NCBI RefSeq assembly: GCF_947495565.1
Contig: NZ_CANLZM010000001.1
Span: forward strand, 62,001-126,000
Reading direction: 5' to 3'
DNA: 64,000 bases
Source: an uncultured Pontibacter sp.
GTDB taxonomy: Bacteria; Bacteroidota; Bacteroidia; Cytophagales; Hymenobacteraceae
Shown here: one piece after another, positions 51,827 to 61,100 of the stretch
Layout: each line of letters starts with the position of its first letter
How positions within the stretch are numbered: position 1 is the stretch's first letter
The notes under the pieces: model-generated
Database searches by the model: none
What the model was told of the DNA's origin: nothing
The model's input: the letters and a program-made list of their open reading frames with translations, nothing else
Program-made: the position numbers and the translations under genes

Positions 51827-53146
51827 TTACTTCTCTTTCTCTTCCATTATCTGTCCGTTACGGTAGAGGCGGGTTTTAATTACTTTACCTTCAGGGTTGT
51901 GGTATTTCCAGGTGCCTGTCTCGCGGTTATTTCTGAATTGGCCCAGAACCTCTGTCTTGCCATCTTCGAAGTACGCCTTGTAAGGGCCAAAGCGCAGTCC
52001 ATCTTTATGGTTTGTTTCGGATTTAAGCTTGCCGGAAAGGTGATAAGTATAACTGAGTCCAGTAATTTTCCCGTTCTCGTAAGTATGTTTCTCCTGCACC
52101 TGGCCGTTGTCGTGGTAAGTCAGTCGCTCGCCTGTTAGCTTATCTGCGCTATAGTTTTCGCTGAGCTGTACTGTTTTGCTTGGGGCATCAAAGTATACTT
52201 TCCAGTTGCCGTGCTTTTTTTTATCCTTTAGCTGCTCCTCGGCTCGCAAGTGTCCGCTTGGGTAGCAACGTAAAGTCTTCACCGTTGAGCCGTTGCCGCT
52301 GGTGCTAATTTCTTCCTTTACCTTTCCGTCCTCATAAAAATATTGTGCAGTGCCGTTTATCTCTCCGTTTTTATAGTTGATGATACTACGCGGCTGGCCG
52401 CTCTCAAAGTATGATTTGGCAGGACCATGCATTTTTCCGGCTATAAACTGGCCTTCGGTGCTCAGCTTACCGCTGCGGTAGTAGCTTTTGTAAACGCCTT
52501 GTTTTTCGCCGGCCACATTTTGCACCTCCGTCTGCACCTGCCCATTGTCGTAAAAGGTTTTGTAGGAGCCCTGCAGCATGCCATTGCTGTAGTTTGCTTC
52601 AGTTTCTGGGTTGCCGTTGGTGTAGTAGGTTTTTGCGGGGCCGTTTTGTTTGCTGTTGCGGTAGGTTATTTCAGATTTCAGCTTGCCCGATGGATAATAC
52701 TCCCGCACGGCACCTTCCGGAAAACCACTTACAAACTCGGTCTCTCTCTGCAGTGAGCCATCCGCGTAAAAAGTCTTGTAGAGTTTGCTCTGTTGATCGT
52801 TCTCAAAATAACCTTCCTGCAGTAATTTGCCGTCCGGGCGATAGGCTTTAAAAGGCCCCTGCTTTACATCTTGCCTGTAAGTGAGCTGCAATTTAGGTTG
52901 GCCGCCAGGGTAGAACTCAGTGTACACGCTGTCCTTTTTTCCTTCTACAAATTTCACCAGCGCCTCCTGCTCACCGGTAGGGTAATAGCGTTTGTAATAA
53001 CCCACAATGGCAGAGTCAGGGGTGATGGTATACTCTTCCTTTATCTGGGTGAAAGACTCGTCGTGGTAAGTAACAACTTGCTGCTGAGCCAGCGCTATAC
53101 TTTGCACCAGGCCAAACGGGAGCAGTAATGCCAGGAGTTTACGCAT
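51827..53146 (-). CDS. Secreted YwqK/MORN-type repeat protein
   Basis: 439 residues. Signal peptide MRKLLALLLPFGLVQSIALA then about 16 repeats of some 23 residues, of the YwqK/MORN type, with wording like YYPSGKLKSEITYRNSKQNG, YYRSGKLSTEGQFIAGKMHG and YFEDGKTEVLGQFRNNRETG. Automatic pipelines call these toxin-antitoxin YwqK antitoxins, but no toxin lies nearby and the protein is exported, so the label is unlikely to hold. It more probably binds a surface or lipid partner. Confidence 0.8.
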   Translation of the reverse strand: MRKLLALLLPFGLVQSIALAQQQVVTYHDESFTQIKEEYTITPDSAIVGYYKRYYPTGEQEALVKFVEGKKDSVYTEFYPGGQPKLQLTYRQDVKQGPFKAYRPDGKLLQEGYFENDQQSKLYKTFYADGSLQRETEFVSGFPEGAVREYYPSGKLKSEITYRNSKQNGPAKTYYTNGNPETEANYSNGMLQGSYKTFYDNGQVQTEVQNVAGEKQGVYKSYYRSGKLSTEGQFIAGKMHGPAKSYFESGQPRSIINYKNGEINGTAQYFYEDGKVKEEISTSGNGSTVKTLRCYPSGHLRAEEQLKDKKKHGNWKVYFDAPSKTVQLSENYSADKLTGERLTYHDNGQVQEKHTYENGKITGLSYTYHLSGKLKSETNHKDGLRFGPYKAYFEDGKTEVLGQFRNNRETGTWKYHNPEGKVIKTRLYRNGQIMEEKEK

Positions 53147-53344
53147 GTGATTTAAATAATTTATACTTTATCAGAGTATGATGAATGTATATGGGCAAAC
53201 AGGATTTATACTTGTTTCATTCCAAATACACTTATTGCCAAGTAATTCAGGAATAAACCTTTAGCTATATTTTCCCCCGAGTATGGGTTGCCACTGCTGG
53301 TTTCTCTCGTCCTGTACATCCTAAAAATCATGATCCAAAAAGAA

Positions 53345-53369
53345 AGCCTTACGCGTTAAACGTAAGGCT
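53345..53369 (-). terminator. Terminator of the thiolase gene
   Basis: 9-bp arms AGCCTTACG (53345-53353) and CGTAAGGCT (53361-53369); on the minus strand followed by TTTCTTTTTGG. Confidence 0.7.
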
Positions 53370-53397
53370 CCCCATAAATTATATGCCTGATGGCAAA

Positions 53398-54582
53398 TTA
53401 TACTTTCTCAATTACGATGGCAGATGCACCGCCGCCGCCGTTGCAGATACCAGTCACACCGATCTTACCGCCTTTTTTATCCAGCACATTACAAAGTGTA
53501 GTAACAATGCGGGCGCCGGAAGCTCCCAGCGGATGGCCAAGCGATACTGCGCCGCCAAACACGTTTACGTTTCCGCCTTCCAGGCCAAGCTTTTGGTTGT
53601 TGGCGATGGATACGACAGAGAATGCTTCGTTGATCTCGTAGAAATCTACCTCAGAAGCATCAACGCCAGCGTTTTTCAAAGCTTTAGGTATTGCCAGCGA
53701 TGGCGTGGTAGTAAACCAGATTGGGTCCTGCTCCGCATCGGCAAAGCCACGGATTTTAGCGATTGGCTTCACGCCCAGTTCCTCGGCTTTCTCCTTACTC
53801 ATCAGAAGAAGCGCAGCGGCTCCGTCGTTCAGGGTAGAGGCGTTGGCAGCTGTTACTGTACCGGCCTTGTCGAACACAGGGCGCAGGCCAGGTATTTTCT
53901 CAAAATTCACTTTAGAGAATTCCTCATCTTCAGAAACCGTAATCGGGTCTTTGCCACGCTGCGGAATTTCTACCGGCACGATCTCGTCTTTCAGTAAACC
54001 GGCTTTAGAAGCCTCGGCAACTTTTTTATATGAGCTGATGGCGTACTCATCCTGCATCTCACGCGTGATCTGCATTTCTTTGGCCGTGTTCTCTGCAGCG
54101 TTACCCATATGGAAGTCGTTGTAAACATCCCACAGGCCGTCTTTCATCAGTCCGTCAATCATCTGGCCGTGGCCTAACTTGGCACCAAAACGGGCTTTAT
54201 CGAGGTAGTAAGGCACATTGCTCATACTTTCCATGCCGCCCGCCACAATCACATCCTTATGACCCAGCATAATAGCCTGCGCGGCAAACATGATGGCTTT
54301 AGAACCAGAGGCGCATACTTTGTTGATAGTAGTACACTCTACTTCATGGCCTAGTCCGGCAAATATAGCTGCCTGGCGTGCAGGTGCCTGGCCCACGTTA
54401 GCCGACAGCACGTTGCCCATTATTACTTCTTGTACTTCGTTTTTATCTACGCCGGCTTTTTCCAGGGCGCCTTTGATGGCTGCTGCGCCAAGCTGTGTAG
54501 CCGAAAGGCTAGCCAGCGCACCTCCAAAAGAACCGATCGGGGTACGAACCGCCGATATGATATATACTTCTTTCGTTTGCAT
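53398..54582 (-). CDS. Acetyl-CoA C-acetyltransferase (thiolase)
   Basis: 394 residues, the biosynthetic thiolase length. NKVCASGSKAIMFA carries the acyl-accepting Cys near 90, GGMESMSNVPY is the usual loop, NEAFSVV and GGAVSLGHPLGASGAR contain the catalytic His residues, and CNGGGGASAIVIE the second Cys. It condenses two acetyl-CoA to acetoacetyl-CoA or cleaves 3-ketoacyl-CoA. No other fatty-acid or PHB genes are adjacent, so the direction of use is open. Confidence 0.93.
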   Translation of the reverse strand: MQTKEVYIISAVRTPIGSFGGALASLSATQLGAAAIKGALEKAGVDKNEVQEVIMGNVLSANVGQAPARQAAIFAGLGHEVECTTINKVCASGSKAIMFAAQAIMLGHKDVIVAGGMESMSNVPYYLDKARFGAKLGHGQMIDGLMKDGLWDVYNDFHMGNAAENTAKEMQITREMQDEYAISSYKKVAEASKAGLLKDEIVPVEIPQRGKDPITVSEDEEFSKVNFEKIPGLRPVFDKAGTVTAANASTLNDGAAALLLMSKEKAEELGVKPIAKIRGFADAEQDPIWFTTTPSLAIPKALKNAGVDASEVDFYEINEAFSVVSIANNQKLGLEGGNVNVFGGAVSLGHPLGASGARIVTTLCNVLDKKGGKIGVTGICNGGGGASAIVIEKV

Positions 54583-54877
54583 AGTTTTAGTTTAACTTAT
54601 TGGGTTTGGTTGTGAAGTTACAGTGATTTGCGCTCAAAACCAAACAAGCGTTAGCTTTCTGAATGTCCTGTCAGCAACTGTCTGCTGCGTGAATAATCCA
54701 GGCTTTTGTATTTACAATACGTTCAGTTGTACCATCTGTCTGCTAACATAGAATATAGATTTATTTTAAACCAGCCGGGTATTTAGCAGTCTAACCTCAA
54801 CAGCGGCTGCACCTTTTGCAGATTATGCTTAACTTTAGTCTCAGTACTAACCTTATTTTCAATCAGTTTCACCCGAC

Positions 54878-57751
54878 ATGAAAAGACTTCTATGCCTGGC
54901 TGTGATCTTTAGCGCTGGCCTGCTACAGGCAGAGGCGCAACAGCAAACAGCTAAAAAAACACTTACCCATGATGTATACGATAGCTGGAATGCCCTGCAC
55001 GGAGACAAAATCTCCAACAATGGCCAGTACGTGCTTTACAACATTGATCCGCAGGAGGGCGACGGCGACCTTTACATCCGCAACATAGCAAACAAGGCCA
55101 CGGCAAAGTATAACCGCGGCACCAAAGCCAACTTTACGAACGATGACCAGTTTGCTGTTTTCCAGATTAAGCCGGAGCACCAGAAAGTACGCGCCCTTAA
55201 GCTGAAAAAGAAGAAAGGCGATGATCTGCCGAAAGACTCTTTGGCTATTGTGAAGCTGGAGGATATGAGTGTGGTGAAAATGCCGCGCGTAAAATCTTAC
55301 AAGCTGCCGAAGGAGGGAAGCGGCTGGTTGGCGTACCAACTGGAGAAGCCGCTGTCTGACAAAAAAGAGGCTAAAAAAGATACTACAGCAGCAGCCGAAA
55401 CTAAGGCTGAGGTAAAAAAAGCCTCTCCAAAGAAAAACAAAGACGCCAAAGGCACAGAGTTGGTGTTGCGCAACCTGAAAACAGGCCAGGAGCACCGCTT
55501 CTCACGTGTGGTAGATTATGCTTTTTCGGAGCAGGGCAACATGCTATACTTCGTGAAGGATGAGCTGGACTCGCTGCACCACGCCGGCGTGTTTGCTTTT
55601 AACACTGCCGAGCTGAAGGAAATGCCCATCGATACGGGCAAGGTAACTTACAAAGGCATCAGCACCGACAAAATTGGCAACCAGCTAGCCTACGTAGCCA
55701 CTGCCGATACCCTGAATGCCGATATCCGCTACTTTAGCCTGAACTACTGGAACACCAAAACACGCAAAAACCAGACTCTGGCCGATACCGTGGCGAAGGG
55801 TATGCCACAGGATTGGATGGTGAGCGAGCACGGGAACCTGATTTTTTCTGAAGATGGCAAGCGCCTGTTCTTCGGCACGTTCCCGCGCCCGGTGCGCTAC
55901 GAGAAAGATACCACACAGCTGGAGGAGGACAAAGTGAGCCTCGATATCTGGACCTACAAAGACCCGCTTATTCAGCCGATGCAGCTGAAGCAGAACGACC
56001 AAACGCTGAAGCGCTCTTTCCTGGCCATGTATGACCTTAAAAACGGTAAGATGCAGCAGCTGGCCACCCTGGAAATGCCTGATGTATACCTAGATGCCTA
56101 TAAAACCGGCGATGTAGCGCTTGGCGTGAGCGACGAGAAGTATAAAATCACCATCGGTTATGACACACCCACTCGCAAAGACGCGTACCTGATCGACCTT
56201 AAAAAGGGAACGACCAAGCAGGTGCTGACTGAATCGAGAGGGAACCCGCGCCTATCGCCGATGGGTAAGTATGTATACTGGTACGAGCCGATGGACAGCA
56301 GCTGGCATACTATGAGCGCTAAAGGCGGCGACAACATCAACTTAACAAAAAAAGTTGGCGTGCCTTTTTATGATGAGGATTTTGATATGCCGATGCTTCC
56401 GGACGATTACGGTTTCGGGGGCTGGGTAGAGAACGATAGCTACCTGCTGGTATACGACAGACATGACATCTGGAAGCTGGACCCAGCAGGCAAGAAAGCA
56501 GCCGTAAACCTGACCGACAAGTATGGCCGCCAGAACAACCTGCGCCTGCGCTACGAGAAACTGGACCCGGAAGAAAAGTTTATACCTGGCAACGCGGAGC
56601 TATACATAAGCGGCTTTAACATCAACACCAAAGCTGACGGTTATTACAAAGATTACGTGGGCAAAGACCTGAAGCCAGAGAAACTGATCAGCTCCGACCA
56701 TGGGTATGCATCGCTTAGCAAGGCGAAGAATGACAAGCTGGTTACCTTCCGCCGTGGCGATTTCAGAAACTACAACGATCTTTATACTTCTGACCTAAGC
56801 TTTGCCAACGTGCAGCAGCTGACGGACGCCAATCCGCAGGCAGCAGAGTATAAATGGGGAACAGTAGAGTTAGTAGATTGGAAATCTACGGATGGGATTC
56901 CGCTGCAGGGCCTGCTCTACAAGCCGGAGAATTTTGACCCGAACAAGAAGTACCCGATGATGGTGTATTTCTACGAGCGCTCTTCGGACCGTATGCACGC
57001 GCACCGAGCGCCTGCCCCGAGCGCCTCCACTATCAACATACCGCTGTTTGTAAGCAACGATTACCTCGTGTTTGTGCCAGATATTGTGTACCAGGACGGC
57101 TATCCGGGCGAGAGCGCCATGGACTGCATTATACCGGGTGTGCAGAAGCTGGTGCAGCAGGGTTTTGTGGATGATAGAAATATGGCGCTGCAAGGGCAGA
57201 GCTGGGGCGGTTATCAGATTGCTTACATGGTTACCCGCACCAACCTGTTTAAGGCGGCTATGGCCGGAGCCCCGGTTTCAAACATGACGAGTGCCTATGG
57301 TGGCATTAGATGGGGTACGGGCCTGAGCCGTCAGTTTCAGTACGAGCGCACGCAGAGCCGCATTGGCGGTACGCTTTGGGAGAAACCTATGCAGTATATT
57401 GAAAACTCGCCGCTGTTTTTTGCAGACCGAGTACAGACGCCGCTGCTGATCATGCATAACGATGCTGACGGAGCTGTGCCTTGGTACCAGGGTATTGAAT
57501 ACTTTATGGCGCTGCGCCGCCTGAACAAACCTGTCTGGATGCTGGTATACAACGGCGAGGAGCACAACCTGATGCAGCGTAAAAACCGCAAAGACTTATC
57601 GGTGCGCATGTCGCAGTTCTTTGACCATTACCTGAAAGGTGCTCCAGCGCCTGTTTGGATGGAGCAGGGTGTGCCATCGGTAGTGAAAGGTAAAAACTAT
57701 GGCTTTGAGCTGGTAAGTGAGCCGGAGGTTGCCGGTGAGCTGCAGGAATAG
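54878..57751 (+). CDS. S9 family prolyl-oligopeptidase-like serine peptidase, secreted
   Basis: 957 residues. Signal peptide MKRLLCLAVIFSAGLLQAEA, then a long beta-propeller region (about 40-680) with a lysine-rich insertion near 165-190, and a C-terminal alpha/beta hydrolase: GQSWGGYQIAYMV (nucleophile Ser), HNDADGAVPWYQ (Asp) and NGEEHNL (His). Probably a periplasmic dipeptidyl or acylaminoacyl peptidase feeding on peptides. Own terminator downstream; the upstream gap of about 295 bp is otherwise empty. Confidence 0.9.
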   Translation: MKRLLCLAVIFSAGLLQAEAQQQTAKKTLTHDVYDSWNALHGDKISNNGQYVLYNIDPQEGDGDLYIRNIANKATAKYNRGTKANFTNDDQFAVFQIKPEHQKVRALKLKKKKGDDLPKDSLAIVKLEDMSVVKMPRVKSYKLPKEGSGWLAYQLEKPLSDKKEAKKDTTAAAETKAEVKKASPKKNKDAKGTELVLRNLKTGQEHRFSRVVDYAFSEQGNMLYFVKDELDSLHHAGVFAFNTAELKEMPIDTGKVTYKGISTDKIGNQLAYVATADTLNADIRYFSLNYWNTKTRKNQTLADTVAKGMPQDWMVSEHGNLIFSEDGKRLFFGTFPRPVRYEKDTTQLEEDKVSLDIWTYKDPLIQPMQLKQNDQTLKRSFLAMYDLKNGKMQQLATLEMPDVYLDAYKTGDVALGVSDEKYKITIGYDTPTRKDAYLIDLKKGTTKQVLTESRGNPRLSPMGKYVYWYEPMDSSWHTMSAKGGDNINLTKKVGVPFYDEDFDMPMLPDDYGFGGWVENDSYLLVYDRHDIWKLDPAGKKAAVNLTDKYGRQNNLRLRYEKLDPEEKFIPGNAELYISGFNINTKADGYYKDYVGKDLKPEKLISSDHGYASLSKAKNDKLVTFRRGDFRNYNDLYTSDLSFANVQQLTDANPQAAEYKWGTVELVDWKSTDGIPLQGLLYKPENFDPNKKYPMMVYFYERSSDRMHAHRAPAPSASTINIPLFVSNDYLVFVPDIVYQDGYPGESAMDCIIPGVQKLVQQGFVDDRNMALQGQSWGGYQIAYMVTRTNLFKAAMAGAPVSNMTSAYGGIRWGTGLSRQFQYERTQSRIGGTLWEKPMQYIENSPLFFADRVQTPLLIMHNDADGAVPWYQGIEYFMALRRLNKPVWMLVYNGEEHNLMQRKNRKDLSVRMSQFFDHYLKGAPAPVWMEQGVPSVVKGKNYGFELVSEPEVAGELQE

Positions 57752-57772
57752 TTATACTTAACAAGTAGCAGA

Positions 57773-57802
57773 AACGGGAGCAGGTAAATACCTGTTCCCG
57801 TT
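57773..57802 (+). terminator. Rho-independent terminator of the S9 gene
   Basis: 13-bp arms AACGGGAGCAGGT (57773-57785) and ACCTGTTCCCGTT (57790-57802), one G-U pair, loop AAAT, followed by TTTTTATG. Confidence 0.88.
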
Positions 57803-58152
57803 TTTTTATGGCAAATTATCCGCTTTGTGCCATACTTATAATCGATGATTTTTGAAAGTATGAACAAGTTCTGGAATGGTTCCATATGCTGAAAATAATT
57901 CCACATTTTGGAAAATAGTCTCTAAAACAGTCTTAGGCTGGGAATGGTATTTACAGCGTGTTGAATGTGAATTTGTATTGTTTTTCACCATAAAAAGTAA
58001 AAAGCTTTGAGATTGTAACATAAGCATCTCATCTTTTGATTATTGTAAGAAAGTATAATATAGAACGGCTTTTAATAATAGGATATTAATATTTGATTGT
58101 ATTTCTGGTGCGATATTCATGAGGGTAGTCTTAGGTATTACTAAACCTCTCT
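57803..58152. promoter_or_regulatory. Long upstream region of the giant T9SS gene
   Basis: 350 bp of AT-rich DNA. It holds palindrome-like motifs GGAATGGTTCC (near 57873) and TTCCACATTTTGGAA (near 57899), which may be sites for a regulator, and two copies of AAGTAT. No gene here; the -7/-33 elements of the big gene cannot be fixed. Confidence 0.35.
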
Positions 58153-61100
58153 ATGAAACACCCTTACTTAGGCACTAGAATTCTTTCCAAAATGAAAAAC
58201 TCGGCTTCGCCCTGCCCTGCTATGCTGCAGGCACCCAAGCAGAGAAGCTTCTCAGGCGTAGCTACTGTCTTTTGTGCTATATTCCTGATCCTGTTTACAG
58301 CGGGAGGCGCACAAGCACAAGTATGCGCTTCTCCTGGCAAGGACGGGGTGTTAACTAGCAGCGTAACGATGGTAAACACTTACTATCCGGGCACTGCTTT
58401 TGTGTCAGCTGGGGCAAACAAAAACATTGCCTTAGGAGCTACGCGCACAGAAACAGGCGTTACCTTTTCGCCAATAGCTAAAGGAGATCTGGTATTGATT
58501 ATCCAGATGCAAGGAGCTGAAATCAACTCATCTAACTCAGATGCTTACGGTGATGGAGTTTCAGGAGGAGGAGCTCAAGGCAACTTGAACAATACAAACT
58601 TCACTGCCGGGCAATATGAGTACGCAGTTGCCTTGTCTGATGTGCCGCTTTCCGGTGGTACCCTTACAGTAGCCAGTTTGGTTAACTCTTATAGCAATGC
58701 CAATGCAACCACATCGCAAGGTCAGCTAAGGTATCAGGTTGTGCGTGTGCCGCAATATAGCTCTGTTACGCTTGGCGCAAACCTGACAAGCCCAGCCTGG
58801 AATGGAACAACAGGCGGTGTTGTAGCCATGGATGTTACAGGAAGGTTAAACTTTAACAGCAGAACGATTGATGTAAGCGGTAAAGGCTTTAGAGGTGGTG
58901 CAGGCAGAGCACTGAGCGGTTCTAGTGCTAGCGGCTTGTCAAACACAGACTTTAGAACTACATCTAACTTGGCCGCAAACGCTCAAAAGGGCGAAGGTAC
59001 AGCAGGTACTCCTGCTTATGTAAACGACCAAGGAGTTTTGGTTAATACAGGTGTAGAAGGTTACCCTAACGGAAGTATGGGACGTGGTGCGCCTGGTAAC
59101 GCTGGCGGCGGCGGTACAGACGGCAGGCCAAGCGCAAACGACCAGAACGCTGGCGGCGGCGGCGGCGCTAACGGCGGGGCTGGTGGATTAGGTGGTAATT
59201 CGTGGAGTTCTAACCTTGCTGTTGGTGGCTACGGTGGCGCTGCTTTTGCACAAGCAGCGGCAATAAGATTGATAATGGGCGGCGGCGGCGGTGCCGGCAC
59301 CACAAACAACGCCACCGGTACTCCAAATAACGGCTTTGCCAGTAGCGGTGCTGCCGGTGGAGGTATCGTGTTTGTGCGGGCTGGTTCAGTAACAGGTACA
59401 GGTACTGTTAATGCTAGCGGTGCATCTGCCAACAACACTGTTGCCAATGACGGTAGCGGTGGCGGCGGTGCAGGAGGCAGCGTTCTGATTACTGCAACCA
59501 GCGGCTTGAGCAGCATTGCTGTAAATGTTGCAGGTGGCAACGGTGGTACTAACACGGGAGGTGACTCAAACCATGGTCCTGGCGGCGGCGGCGGCGGCGG
59601 CGTAGTATACGCGAACGGCAATCTAAACTCAGCTAACATTACTGCAGGGGCTGCCGGAAGAACCTTTAACAATACCTCATTTGGTGCTTTAAACGGTAGC
59701 AATGGTAAAGTAATCCAGAACGTAAGCCTTGCCACGCTAACCAACTCTGCTTCTGGAGCTGCCTGCTTGCCAAACCTTACAGTAACTAAAACTACAAGCA
59801 CGCCGCTGCTGGCACGTACGGCAGGCAGCGCCATTACTGCTGATTATGCTATCACGGTAACTAATACTGGTGGTGCGGCCCAAGGGATAACTATCCAGGA
59901 TGTATTGCCTTCAGGATTCTCATTTGACTCACACCTGTCTTTTGCAGGAAGCGGTTATTCGTTTGACAATGGCGGTAATGCTACAACAGGTGCCGTAAGC
60001 GCCAGTTCAACACATACAAACGCAGGCACTACTACAGTAACGTACAGCAGCTTTACGATTAACTCAGGGGGCAGCTTAACAATACACTTCAAGGTAAACG
60101 TGCCATCCTCTGTAGCAGACGGAACATACCAAAACCCGGCTACTGTCACTTACCTGGACCCTACACGCTCTACGGCAACCCTTAAAATCGCACCTGGCGG
60201 AAGCTACCAAACCACTTCCTCTGCTGCTACGGCAGGCGGTTCTAACTATGCATCCTCATCAAGTACAGGAGAGGACGTGACGGTGAATACAAGGCCAACA
60301 ACTGATGCTAAAAGCATCGCCAACATCCCGAATACGGCATCTTATACTTCTATACCTGCTTTTTCCGGCGCTGATACTGCCCCTGGCACTGTTACCAAAT
60401 ACGTTATTAAATCTATTTCAGGAACTGCAGCACAGGGAACGCTCTACAAAGGCACAACAGCTTTAACTGTGGGCAACGAGGTACTAGCATCTGAGGTGAG
60501 CAGCCTACGGTTTCTGCCAAACGGTGGCACAGGTAACTTTGTGTTCACTTATGCGGCTGTAGACAACCAGGGCGCCGAAGATGCAACACCTGATACTTAT
60601 ACTATCGGACTTGTGGGAGATAACGCTGCTGTGTACTCTGCACCTAACACCTATGCTAAAATGGCCGTGGCAAACGGTAGCGTGGTGGCCACGGTAACTG
60701 ACGCTGACGGAGCTGTTACAAATGCCACTGTGGCTGGTGCGGCACTTCCGAGCTTCCTGACATTAAATGCCACTAGCGGTGCTATTTCGGTAAACAGTGG
60801 GGCAGTGGTGAGCGGCACCTATACTACCAGCGTTAGAATAATAGATGCAAAAGGCGGCATTTCTACCGTGCCAGTTACGATTACTATAACTGATGATAAG
60901 TTTCAGGCGAGCGGCACAGCTACAAGAACCGCGGAGAACTGCTACCAACTTACAACAGCTACTGCTAACCAACAGGGGCAGGTGTGGAGTGTATCTACTA
61001 TCGACCTGAGCAAGTCTTTTGAGATAACCTTCAATATCAACCTTGGCAATAATGACAATGGAGCTGACGGTGTTGCGTTTGGATTTCAGCGAGTGGCAAC

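Noticed and set aside
51827..53146. Toxin-antitoxin module around the YwqK-repeat gene
   Set aside because: The protein has a signal peptide and no small toxin frame lies next to it.
59229..59834. 201-codon minus-strand frame inside the Gly-rich part of the giant gene
   Set aside because: Pro-rich mirror of GGC runs on the other strand; an artefact of low-complexity coding.
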